A stretch of 64,000 nucleotides of DNA from Prorocentrum cordatum (Eukaryota > Sar > Dinophyceae > Prorocentrales > Prorocentraceae). Below, in pieces: positions 11,049 through 22,079 of this stretch. The position numbers and the translations under genes were made by a program. The notes below the pieces were generated by a model. The model was not told where the DNA came from. It was given only the letters and a program-made list of their open reading frames with translations, and ran no database searches. Each line of letters opens with the position of its first letter. The first letter of the stretch is position 1. Location of the stretch: the NCBI GenBank assembly GCA_963575745.1, contig CAUYUJ010014344.1:1-64000 (forward strand), written 5' to 3'.

Positions 11049-11580
11049 CTCGTTGAGCTTCCCTTAGCAAGGTATTGCTGGAAGCTTAAGAGTAATCCGG
11101 GGCGCTGGAGAGCTAGTTGGCAAGGAGAATAACTCGTAGAGCTTCCCTTGGCAAGTTATGGCTGGAAGCTTAAGAGTAATTCCGGGGCGCTGGAGAGCTA
11201 GTGACTCGTAGAGCTTCCCTTAGCAAGTAATGGCTGGAAGCTAAGAGTAATTCCGGGGCGCTGGAGAGCTAGTAACTCGTAGAGCTTCCCTGAGCAAGAT
11301 ATGGCTGGAAGCTCAGAGTAATACCTCGTAGAGCTCTTCGGCATCGATGAGCTAGAGGAATTCCGGCGCGGGGTGGAGCTAGTTCGTCGACCCGGCCAGA
11401 AAGGACAAAGTAACTCGTAGAGCTTCCCGAAGCTAGTTGCTGGAAGCTTAAGAGTAATACCTCGTAGAGCTCTTCGGCATCAATGAGCTAGAGGAATTCG
11501 GGCGCGGGCTGGAGCTAGTTGGCCGACCGGGCCCCGACGGACAATGTAACTCGTAGAGCTTCCCTTAGCAAGTTATTGCT
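11049..11580 (+). repeat. Tandem E hairpin modules and D heads
   Basis: At least five E modules (CTCGTAGAGCTTCCC ... GGAAGCT) in a row, each followed by AGTAATTCCGGGGCGCTGGA, a ~75-bp unit. Two D heads (TACCTCGTAGAGCTCTTCGG, at about 11320 and 11458) are interspersed. Nothing coding; the block is a pile-up of hairpin ends. Confidence 0.75.
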
Positions 11581-12588
11581 GGAAGCTTCAGAGAAATTCC
11601 GGAGCGCTGGAGAGCTAGTTGGCAAGAACAATCTCGACGGACCTTTTGCTGACTTTTGGTCGGTTGAAAATTTTGTTCTCGAAATTCAACCATTCGTTAG
11701 AGCTCTAGTATTTTTTTTCGTGATATTCGATCTCATTCCCGCTCGCCATCTTGATCTCAGCTCGATCGGGTAGCTTTTACTGCCAAAAAGCACTGTGGCG
11801 GGATCGGCCGTTTCGAGTCATCTTGATACGCGTTGTCGGTATTTTGCACTTAACTCGAGCTGTAGGGCAGCTACAGAGCTGGTAAGCCGAGCTAGGTCTG
11901 CAAACCTATTCATATTATTTGGGTGATCTTGATAGACGCCCTCGGTTCTCTGTACTTAACTCGAGCTACAGGACAGCTACAGAGCTGGTAAGCACTCCTA
12001 TCGCATTCGGAATCATTAGGCGCGTTCGCCTGTTGAATCTAGAGGTCCCAACTCGTTCTGCTAGCCGAGCTAGGCTCGCAAACCTATTCGTATCATTTTG
12101 GTCATCCTGATAGACGCCCTCGGTTTTCTGTACTTAACTCGAGCTGTAGAGCAGCTACAAGCTCATAGTCACAGAAATCGATCGGGAATCATCAGGCGCG
12201 CTCGTGCGTCGAATCGAGAGCTCTGGACTCGGCCTGCTGCCCGAGCTAGGTTCGCAAAACTATTCGTATTGTTCGAGTCATTCTGAGAAGTTCTCTCGGT
12301 ATTCCGCACTTAACTCGTGCTGGGGAAGGCTACAGTACTGCTGAGACATCAGGCGCGTCCGTCTGTCGAACCCAGAGCTCGGAACTCGGTCTGCTCGAAC
12401 TAGGTCCGCGAAACTATTGTACCATTGGATTTGTTCGTTTTTTTGTTAGAGTCATCCTGAGAGGTATGAAATCGCTTGGGCTGAAAAACTAGTCGTTCTC
12501 TGGATTTTTCTTCACATCCCTACGAGTCAGGAAGCTCTACGAGTCCCCGGCGGTAACAAAGGTTGACGGTTTACCGCCGGCGCCCAGT
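11581..12588 (+). repeat. Composite repeat: C head, B array, A hairpin
   Basis: C head to about 11820, B units at roughly 178-bp spacing, a tail block (GCTTGGGCTGAAAAACTAGT at about 12474), and an A hairpin at 12531-12588 whose flank lacks one C (TCCCCGGCGG). Confidence 0.8.
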
Positions 12589-12898
12589 GCGAACTTTGGG
12601 TCGGTTGGACAAACTTTGTGAGAGATTTGAACATTCGTCTTAAGATCCGGTATTTTTCGCATCTGTAGTGGGTTCCGTCGCGTCTTTCAATTTATCCTCA
12701 GATTCGTAGCTGCAGTATTACTATGAAAACACTTGGCGCAACCTTGTTCGGCGACAACTAAAAAACTTTCCGTTTCGAGCTGTCAGCTCGCGTATCAGAA
12801 AAACTCCTGCCCTGTGTTCTAAGGAGCGCCGTGCGAGAAAAGAGCTCTACGAGGCTCTCGGCGGTAATCTGGTTGACGGTTTACCGCCGGCCCCCAGT
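12589..12898 (+). repeat. D element, 5' end missing
   Basis: D interior from GCGAACTTTGGGTCGGTTGG, with the CATCTGTAGTGGGTT block, GTATTACTATGAAAACACTTG and GAGCTCTACGAGGC, then a variant hairpin (CTCGGCGGTAA) ending GGCCCCCAGT. The 5' inverted repeat is absent. Confidence 0.7.
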
Positions 12899-14202
12899 TC
12901 CGGAGCGCTGGAGAGCTAGTAACTTGTAGATCTTCCCTTAGCAAGTCATTGCTGGAAGCTTAAGAGTAATTCCGGAGCGCTGGAGAGCTAGTTGGCAAGA
13001 ACAATCTCGACGGACCTTTTGCTGACTTTTGGTCGGTTGAAACTTTTGTTCTCGAAATTCAACAATTCGTTTCAGCTCTAGTATTTTTTCCCGTCATATT
13101 CGATCTTATTCCCGCTCGCCATCTTGATCTCAGCTCGATCGGATACATTTTACTGCCAAAAAGCGTCCCAGCGGGATCGGCCGTTTCGAGTCATCTTGAT
13201 ACGCGCTGTCGGTATTTTGTACTTAACTCGAGCTGTAGGGCAGCTACAGAGCTGGTAAGCACACCTATCGCATTCAGAATTATCAGGCGCGTTCGCCTGT
13301 TCAATCCAGAGTTCTGAACTCGGTCTGCTAGCCGAGCTAGGTCTGCAAACCTATTCGTATTATTCAAATCGTCTTGACAGACGTTCTCGGTTTTCTGTAC
13401 TTAACTCGAGCTGTAGGGCAGCTACAGAGCTGGTAAGCACATCTATCGCATTCAGAATTATCAGGCGCGTTCGCCTGTTGAATCCAGAGGTCTGAACTCG
13501 GTCTGCTAGCCGAGCTAGGTCCGCAAACCTATTCGTATTATTCGAGTCGTCTTGACAGACGCTCTCGGTTTTCTGTACTTAATTCGAGCTGTAGGGCAGC
13601 TACAGATCTCATTGTCACAGACATCGATGGGGAATCATCAGTCGCGTTCGTCTTCTGAACCGAGAGCTCTCACATCGGCCTGCTGCCCGAGCTAGGTTCG
13701 CGAAACTATTCGTATCGTCCGAATCATTGTGAAGTGCTTAATTTTCTGCACTCAACTCGTGCTGGGGGAGGGCTACAGTGCTGCGGGTCACAGATATCGA
13801 TTTGCACACATCAGGCGCGTCTGTTGGTCGATTCCAGAGCTCGGAACTCGGTCAGCTGCTCGAACTAGGTCCGCGAAGCTATTCTATTAGTCGAGTCGAT
13901 ACTGTCGGTTTCCTGCACTTAACTCGGGCTGTAGGGGAGCTGCAGGGCTTGAATCACATGAGTGGATTCGCAGACATCAGACGCGCCCGCCTGTCGCATT
14001 CAGAGGTCTGAACTCGGTTCGATACTCGAACTGGGTTGCGACACTGTTTGTTTTTTGGTTAGAGTCATCTTGAGAGTCTGAAATCGCTTGGGCTGAAAAA
14101 CTAGTCGTTCTTTGGAGTTGTTTTCCACACTATGTACTGTCAGGAAGCTCCACGAGTCCCCCGGCGGTAAGAAAGGTTGACGGTTTACCGCCGGCGCCCA
14201 GT
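12899..14202 (+). repeat. Composite repeat: E/C head, B array, A hairpin
   Basis: E module at about 12919-12965, C head to about 13190, six B units with clear ~178-bp spacing, tail block, and A hairpin at 14145-14202 (flank changed to GAAGCTCCACGAG). Confidence 0.8.
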
Positions 14203-15174
14203 TGGCAAGAAAAATCTCGACGGAACTTTTGCTGACTTTTGGTCGGTTGAAAATTACGTTCTCAAAATTTGAACATTCGTTAGAGCTCTAGTATTTTTTC
14301 CCGTGATATTCGATCTCGTTCCCGCTCGCCATCTTGATCTCAGCTCGATCGGGTGAATATTACTGTCAAAAAGCACTCTGGCGGGATCGCCCGTTTGGAG
14401 TCATCTTGATACGCGCTGACGGTTTTCTGAACATAACTCGAGCTTCAGGGCAGCTACAGAGCTGGTAAGCACACCTATCGCATTCAGAATCATCAGGCGC
14501 GTTCGTCTGTTGAATCCAGAGGTCTGAACTCGGTCTGCTAGCCGAGCTAGGTCTGCAAACCTATTCGTATTAATCAAGTCATCTTGACAGAAGTTCTCGG
14601 TTTTCTGTACTTAACTCGAGCTGTAGGACAGCTACAGAGCTGATATTTACAGAAACCGATTCAGAATCATCAGCTGCGTTTGTCTGTCGAATTCAGAGCT
14701 CTGAACTCGGTCTGCTGCCCGATCTAGAATCGCGAAACTATTTGTATTGGTCGAACCATCGAGAAGTGCTCTGGGTTTCCTCCATTCAACTCGCGCTGAG
14801 GGGAGCTAGAGTGCTGGTGGTCACAGGAATCGATTTGAAGACATCAGACGCGTCCGCCTGTCGAATCCAGAGCTCGGAACTCGGTCTGCTGCCCGAATTA
14901 GGTCTGCAGAACTACTGTATTGTTCGAGTCATCCTGAGAGGTGCTGTCAGTTTTCTGCACTCAACTCGGGCTGTAGGGGGGCTGCAGGGCTGGTAATGAC
15001 AGGAGTCGACTCGCAGACATCAGACGCGTCCGCCTGTCGCATTGAGAGGTCACAAAATATTCACTATGAGTCGGAATGTTGGTATGTGCTCGGTGTTCTC
15101 AACTTCAGTCGAACTGGAAGCTCTACGAGTCTCCCGGCGGTAACCAAGGTTGACGGTTTACCGCCGGCGTCCAG
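14203..15174 (+). repeat. Composite repeat: C head, B array, A hairpin
   Basis: C head begins right after the preceding hairpin (GGCAAGAAAAATCTCGACGG). B units, then an A hairpin at 15116-15174. The last three B units closely resemble those at 16560-16880 and 34080-34430, pointing to a shared source unit. Confidence 0.8.
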
Positions 15175-15655
15175 TTCGGGCGCAGGTGAAGCTAGTAACT
15201 CGTAGAGCTCTTCGTCGTCGATGAGCCAGAGGAATGACTCGTAGAGCTTCCCTTAGCAAGGCGGACAATGTTACAACTTTTGGGTGGTTTTGCGAAATTT
15301 TGAAAGATATTTGACCATTTATTTTCAGAAAGCAGATTTTGCGCGTCGCATTGGCATATGAACTCCTCTCTGACAGCAGCTCAGCTCTCTAGATGCATTT
15401 TTGCATGGGTTGATTTCCAGGAACTGAGCGAATATGAACATCGAAAAAAATGAATTTGAAGATTTTCGAAAAATCTCTATTTTCCACTCTGTGTCGATTC
15501 CCTGCACTCTTAGCAGTAAGAGGAGCTCTACGAGGTTCCCGGCGGTGACCAGGTTAACGGTTCACCGCCGGGCCAGTACCTCGTAGAGCTCTTCGTCGTC
15601 GATGAGCCAGAGGAATGACTCGTAGAGCTTCCCTTAGCAAGTTATTGATGGAAGC
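15175..15655 (+). repeat. D element with partial E and D heads on both sides
   Basis: D interior (TTTTGGGTGGTTTTGCGAAA onward) from about 15258 to a hairpin at 15520-15575. It is preceded and followed by the same ~50-bp segment (ACTCGTAGAGCTCTTCGTCG, GATGAGCCAGAGGAATGACT), at about 15196 and 15576: a direct duplication flanking the D element. Confidence 0.65.
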
Positions 15656-17035
15656 TTATGAGTAATTCTGGGGCGCTGGAGGGCTAGTTGGCAAGACATA
15701 TCTCGACGAACCTTTTGCTCACTTTCGGTCGGTTGAAAATTTTCTTCTCGAAATTCAAGAATTCGTTTGAGCTCTAGTATTTTTTTGCCGTGATATTCGA
15801 TCTTATTCCCGCTCGTCTTCTTGATCTCAGCTCGATCGGATACATTTTACTGCCAAAAAGCGTCCCGGCGGAATCGACCATTTCGAGTCATCTCGATATG
15901 CGGTGTCGGTTGTCTCAAGATAACTCGAGCTTTAGAACAGCTACAGAGCTGGTAGGCACAGCTAATCCTCTCGAAATAATGAGGCGCGTTCGCCTGTTGA
16001 ACCCAAAAGTCTGAACTCGGTCTGCTAGCCGAGCTAGGTCTGCAAACCTATTTGTATTATTCGAGTCATCTTGACAGACGCTCTCGGTTTTCTCGACTTA
16101 ACTCGAGCTGCAGCACAGCTTCAGAGTTGATACTTACAGTAACTGCGATCTAGAATCGCGAAACTATTAGTATTGTTCGAGTCATCTTCAGAGATGCTGT
16201 CGGTTTTCTGCACTTAACTCGGGCTGTAGGGTGACTGCATAGCGGGTAATCACTGCAATCGATTCAGAGACATGAGGCGCGTCCGCCTTTCGAATCCAGC
16301 GCTGACGGTTTTCAGAACATAACTCGAGCTTTAGGATAGCTACAGAGCTGCTAGGTCCGGAAACCAATTTGTATTATTCGATTTATCTTGATAGCAACTC
16401 TCAGGTTTCTGTACTCAACTCGATCTGTAGGCCAGCTACAGAGCTGATATTTACAGAAACCGATTTAGAATCATCTGTTACGGTTGTCTGGCGAATCCAG
16501 AGCTCTGAACTCCGTCTGCTGCCCAATCCAGAATCGCGAAATTATTCGTATTGCTCAAGTCATCTTAAGAAGTGCTCTTGGTCTTCTTTACTCAACTCGC
16601 GCTGAGGGGGGCTACAGTGCTCCTTGCTACAGGAATCGATCTCAAGAGATCAGGCGCGCCCCCCTGTCGAATCCTGAGCTCGGAACTCTGCTGCCCGAAC
16701 TAGGTCCGCGAAACTATTCTATTGTTCGAGTCATCCGGAGAGGTGCACTTAACTCGGGCTGTAGGGGGGCTACGGGGCTGGTAATGACAGGAGTCGATTT
16801 GCAGACATCAGACGCGTCCGCCTGTCGCATTCAGAGGTCAAATATTTACTATGAGTTGGAATGTTGGTAGGTGCTGTCGGTTTTCTCAACTTAAGTCGAG
16901 CTAGGAAGCTCTACGAGTTGCCCTCTCCAGCTACCCTGTGCTCCGTTTGGGAGTCTTAGGGCTCAGCTGTCACAGCTGTCCGCGCCCTGACTCAAACTCA
17001 AAAACCAAGGTTGACGGTTTACCGCCGGTGCCCAG
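15656..17035 (+). repeat. Composite C/B/A unit; A hairpin split by a retroinsertion
   Basis: C head from about 15656, B units, then an A module that starts at 16902 and is interrupted at 16918. The loop and 3' arm resume at 17005 (CCAAGGTTGACGG). The missing piece is the 5' arm of the hairpin. See the retrotransposed fragment at 16919-17004. Confidence 0.8.
16919..17004 (+). mobile_element. 5'-truncated retrocopy of the SL-element 3' end
   Basis: These 86 bp match 50656-50740, the 3' end of the retroposed element that carries the ~567-codon ORF, with about two differences near the 5' edge and identity through the A-rich end (CTCAAACTCAAAA). It lies between the flank and the loop of an A hairpin, followed directly by CCAAGGTTGACGG. 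A 5'-truncated copy with a fixed 3' end is the usual product of target-primed reverse transcription. It proves that the 50 kb element belongs to a family that moved more than once. Confidence 0.85.
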
Positions 17036-17336
17036 TGATGACTTTTGGGTGGTTTTGCGAATATTTCACAGATATTTGACAATTCATTTTGAGAAAGCAG
17101 ATTTTTCGCATCTGTAGTGGTTATTTCGCGTCTGCCAGTAAAATTTTCAGGTCTCTAGGTGCAGTATTACTATCAAAACACTTGGCGGAACCGACGTTGA
17201 ATAAAAACAGAAAAACGTGATTTTTCGAGTTTTTTGTTTCTCGCTCCAGAAGCTTTCTCCAGGTGTGTCGACGATCGCCGTGCAAGAAAAGAGCTCTACG
17301 AGGTTCCCGGCGGTGACCAGGTTGACGGTTTACCGC
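17036..17336 (+). repeat. D element, both ends incomplete
   Basis: D interior from TGACTTTTGGGTGGTTTTGC to a hairpin truncated after GACGGTTTACCG at 17336, joined directly to a C head (CGCTGGAGAGCTAGTTGGC). Confidence 0.7.
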
Positions 17337-18493
17337 GCTGGAGAGCTAGTTGGCAAGAAAAATCTCGACGGACCTTTTGGTGACTTTAAGTCGGTTGAAA
17401 ATTTTGCTCTCGAAATTCAACCATTCGTTTGAGCTCTAGTATTTTTTCCCGTGATATTCGATCTTATTCCTGCTCGCCATCTTGATCTCAGCTCGGTCGG
17501 GTACCTTTCACTGTCAAAAAGCACACGGGCGGGATCGGCTGTTTCGAGTCATCTTGTCACGCGGTGTCGGTTTTCTCAACATAACCCGAGCTTTAGGACA
17601 GCTACAGAGCTGGTGAGCAGCTAATCGATGCAGAATATTCAGGCGCGTTCGCCTGTTGAACCCAGAGGTCTGAACTCGGTCCGCAAACCTATTCGTATTA
17701 TTCGAGTCATCTTGACAGACACTCTCGGTTTTCTGTACTTAACTCGAGCTGCAGGACAGCTATATAGCTGATGCGTACAGAATCCGATTCCGAATTATCA
17801 GAGGCCGTTGTCTGTTGAATTTAGAGCTCTGAACTCGGTCTGCTGCCCGATCTAGAATCGTGAAACTATTCGTATTGTTCGAGTCGCTTGCGAGATGCTG
17901 TCGGTTCTCTGCACTTAACTCGGGCTGTAGGGGGGGCTGCATGGCTGGTAATCACTAGAATTAATTCGGAGACATCAGGCGTGTTCGCCTGCGGAATTCA
18001 GAGCTCCGAAATCGGTCCCTTGCCCGAACTAGGTCCGCGAAACTATTCGTATTGTTCGAGTCATTCTGAGAGGTGCTGTCGGTTTCCTGCACTTAACTCG
18101 GCAGCAGGGGGGGCTGCAGGGCTGGTAATCACAGGGATCGATGCAGAGACATCAGATGCGTCCGCCTGTCGGATGCAGAGATCTGAACTCGGTCTGATAC
18201 TCTAACTAGGTTTGCCAAACTGTTCGTATTGTTCGAGTCATCTTGAGAGGTGCTGTCGATTTACGCACGTAACTCGGGCTGTAAGAGAGCTACAGAGCTC
18301 GTACAGAAGACAATCTAGAAGCATCGGGGGCGTTCGGCTGTTGCATCCGAGAGGTCTCACATTGCCTGGGCTGAAAAACTATATTCTGTTTAATTTCAAT
18401 TCTGTTTAATTTCTTCGACATTATATGTTCTCAGGAAGCTCTACGAGTCCCCCGGCGGTAAAAAAGGTTGACGGTTTACCGCCGGCGCCCAGT
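17337..18493 (+). repeat. Composite repeat: C head, B array, A hairpin
   Basis: C head to about 17540, B units, tail block with the sub-type containing ACGCACGTAACTCGGGCTG, and an A hairpin at 18435-18493. Confidence 0.8.
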
Positions 18494-19535
18494 TGGCAAG
18501 AAAAATCTCGACGGACCTTTTGATGACTTTTGGTCGGTTGAAAATTTTGTTCTCGAAATTCAACAATTCGTATGAGCTGTAGTATTTTTTTCCGTGATAT
18601 TCGATCTTATTCCTGCTCGCCATCTTGATCTCAGCTCGATCGGGTACCTTGTACTGCCAGAAAGCGTCCCGGCGGGATCGACCGTTTCGAGTTATCTTGA
18701 TACGCGTTGTCAGTATTTTGTACTCAACTCGAGCTGTAGGGCAGCTACAGAGCTGGTCAGCACAGCTATCGCATTTAGAATTATCAGGCGCGTTCGCCTG
18801 TTGAATCCAGAGGTCTAAACTCGGTCTGGTAGTCGAGCTAGGTCCGCAAACCTATTTGTATTATTCAAGTCATCTTGACAGACGCTCTCGGTTTTCGCTA
18901 CTTAACTCGAGCTGTAGGGCAGCTACAGAGCTCATAGTCACAGAAATCGATTGAGAGTCATCAGGCGCGTTCATCTGTTGAATCGAGAGATCTGAACTCG
19001 GCCTGCTGCCCGAGCTAGGTTTGCGAAACTATTCGTATTGGTCGAGTCATCTTGAGAAGTACTCTTAATTTTCTGCACTCAACTCGTGCTGGGAGAGGGC
19101 TACAGTGCTGCTGGTCACAGAAATCGATTCGGACACATCAGGCGCGTCCGTCCGTCGAACCCAAAACTCGGAACTCGGCCTGCTGCTCGAACTAGGTCCG
19201 CGAAACTATTCTATTATTCGAGTCATCCTGAGAGATGCTGTCGGTTTCCTGCATTCAACTCGGGCTGTAGGGGGGCTGCAGGGCTGGTAATCACATAAGT
19301 CGATTCGGAGACATCAGACGCGTCCGCCTGTCGCATTGAGAGGTCTGAGTTCGGTTTGATATTCGAACTGTGTTGCGAAACTGTTTGTTTTTTGTTAGAG
19401 TCATCTTGAGAGATGCGAAATCGCTTGGGAAAAGCTAGTCGTTCTCTTGAGTTTCTCCCCACATTATATACTGTCAGGAAGCTCTACGAGTCCCCCGGCG
19501 GTAAAAAAGGTTGACGGTTTACGGCCGGCGCCCAG
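18494..19535 (+). repeat. Higher-order repeat unit 1 (~1.04 kb)
   Basis: C head, four to five B units and an A hairpin (19478-19535). It matches the next unit in order and in most bases; for example, the stretch at 19090-19200 recurs at about 20130-20250 almost unchanged. It is the first member of a tandem higher-order array. Confidence 0.8.
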
Positions 19536-20425
19536 TTGGCAAGAAAAATCTCGACGGACCTTTTGCTGACTTTTGGTCGGTTGAAAATTTTGTTCTCGAA
19601 ATTCAACAATTCGTTTGGGCTCTAGTATGTGTTCCCGTGATATTCGATCTTATTTCCGCTCGCCATCTTGATCTCAGCTCGATCGGGTACCTTTTACTGC
19701 CAAAAAGCGTCCCGGCGGGATCGGCCGTTTCGAGTCATCTTGATACGCGTTGTCAGTATTTTGTATTTAACTCGAGCTGTAGGGCAGCTACAGAGCTGGT
19801 CAGCACACCTATCGCATTCAGAATCATCAGGCGCATTCGCCTGTTGAATCCAGAGGTCTGAACTCGGTCTGCTAGCCGAGCTAGCTCCGCAAACCTATTT
19901 GTATTATTCGAGTCATCTTGACAGACGCTCTCGGTTTTCGGTACTTAACTCGAGCTGTAGGGCAGCTACAGAGCTCATAGTTACAGAAATCGATTGGGAG
20001 TCATCAGGCGTGTTCGTCTGTTGAATCAGGAGATCTGAACTCGGCCTGCTGCCCGAGCTAGGTTCGCGAAACTATTCGTATTCTCCGAATGATCTTGAGA
20101 AGTGCTCTTAATTTTCTGCACTCAACTCGTGCTGGGAGAGGGCTACAGTGCTGCTGGTCACAGAAATCGATTCGGACACATCAGGCGCGTCCGTCCGTCG
20201 AACCCAAAACTCGGAACTCGGCCTGCTGCTCGAACTAGGTCCGCGAAGCTATTGTATTATTGAAGTCATCCTGAGAGATGCTGTCGGTTTTTTGTATTTA
20301 ACTCGGGCTGTAGGGGGGCTGCAGGGCTGGTAATCACATGAGTCGATTCGGAGACATCAGACACGTCCGCCTGTCGCATTCAGAGGTCTGAACTCGGTTT
20401 GATATTTGAACTGTGTTGCGAAACT

Positions 20426-20459
<34 letters not shown>

Positions 20460-20599
20460 GTCATCTTGAGAGGTCCGAAATCGCTCGGGCTGAAAAACTA
20501 GTCGTTCTCTGGAGTTTTTCCCCACATTATATACTGTCAGGAAGCTCTACGAGTCCCCCGGCGGTAAGAAAGGTTGACGGTTTACCGCCGGCGCCCAGT
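19536..20599 (+). repeat. Higher-order repeat unit 2 (~1.06 kb) with poly-T
   Basis: Same order of head, B sub-types and hairpin (20541-20599) as the preceding unit. It carries a 29-nt T run at 20428-20456 where the first unit has GTTTGTTTTTTGTT, a simple-sequence expansion. Confidence 0.8.
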
Positions 20600-21714
20600 C
20601 TCGACGGACCTTTTGCTGACTTTTGGTCGTCTGAAAATTTGGTTCTCAAAATTCAACAATTCGTTTGAGCTCTAGTATTTTTTCCCGTGATATTCGATCT
20701 TATTCCCGCTCGCCATCTTGATCTCAGCTCGATCGGGTACCTTTTACTGCCAAAAAGCACACGGGCGGGATCGGCCGTATGGGGTCATCTTGTCACGCGG
20801 TGTCGGTTTTCTCAAGATAACTCGAGCTTCAGGACAGCTAAAGAGCTGGTAAGCACAGCTAATCGATTCAGAATGATCAGGCCCGTTCGCCTATTGAAGC
20901 CATAGGTCTGAATTCGGTCTGCTAGCCGAGCTAGGTGCGCAAACCTATTCGTATTATTCGAGTCATCTTGACAGACGCTCTCGGTTTTCTGTACTTAACT
21001 CGAGCTACAGGACAGCTAAAGAGCCACTACGTACAGAGTCTGATTCAGAACCATCAGTGGCCGTTGTCTCTTGAATGCAGAGCTCTGAACTCGGTCTGCT
21101 GCCCGATCTAGAATCGCGAAACTATTCGTATTGTTCGAGTCACTTTCGAAATGCTGTCGGTTTTCTGCACTTAACTCGGGCTGTAGGGGGGCTGCATGGC
21201 TGGTAATCATTGGAATCGGAGACATCCTGCGAAATCCAGAGCTCCCACCTCGGTCTGTTGCCCGAACTAGGTCCGCGAAACTATTCGTATTGTTCGAGTC
21301 ATGCTGAGAGGTGCTGTCGGTTTTCTGCACTTAACTCGGCTGCAGGGGGGGCTGCAGGGCTGGTAATCACAGGCATCGATGCAGAGACATCAGACGCGTC
21401 CGCCTGTCGCATGCAGAGGTCTGAACTCGGTCTGATGCTCGAACTAGTTTTGCCAAAATTCGTATTGTTCGAGTCATCTTGAGAGGTGCTGTCGATTTAC
21501 GCACGTAACTTGGCTGTAGGAGAGCTACAGAGCTCGTACAGAAGACAATATAGAAGGATCGGCGGCGTCCGTCTTTTGCATCCGAGAGATCTCAAATTGC
21601 CTGGGCTGAAACATTATTTTTCTGTGTAATTTCTTTCGACATTATATGTTCTCAGGAAGCTCCACGAGTCCCCCGGCGGTAAGAAAGGTTGACGGTTTAC
21701 CGCCGGCGCCCAGT
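20600..21714 (+). repeat. Higher-order repeat unit 3 (~1.1 kb)
   Basis: C head lacking its first bases, B units and an A hairpin at 21657-21714. Its later B units are closer to the array at 17337-18493 than to units 1-2, so the array is a mosaic. Confidence 0.75.
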
Positions 21715-22079
21715 TCCGGCGCGGGGTGGAGCTAGTTGGCCCACCCGGCCGAGGCGGACAATGTGGTAACTTTTGGGTGGTTTTGCTAAGATTTGAAAGA
21801 TATTTGACCATTTATTTTGATAAAGCAGATTTTTCGCACCTGTTCGCACCTGTAGACGACTATGAGGGACTCTGCGTCTCAATATGAGCTCTCTAGATGC
21901 ACTTTTACTATCAAATCACTTGGCGAAGCCAACTTTATGTCGACATGGAAAAATCATGTTTTCTCTTTTTCGAAAAATTATTCCAGAAGCCCTCTCTTTT
22001 GATGCTGAGCACTCTTAGGTGTGTGAGGAGCTCTACGAGGTTCCCGGCGGTGAGCAGGTTTTCACCGCCGGCGCCAGTT
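21715..22079 (+). repeat. D element with short-loop hairpin
   Basis: D head from TTCCGGCGCGGGGTGGAGC, interior, GAGCTCTACGAGGT at 22029, and a hairpin with a shortened loop (CCGGCGGTGA, GCAGGTTT, TCACCGCCGG). The CACCTGT block is duplicated (TTCGCACCTG twice at 21832-21850). Confidence 0.7.
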
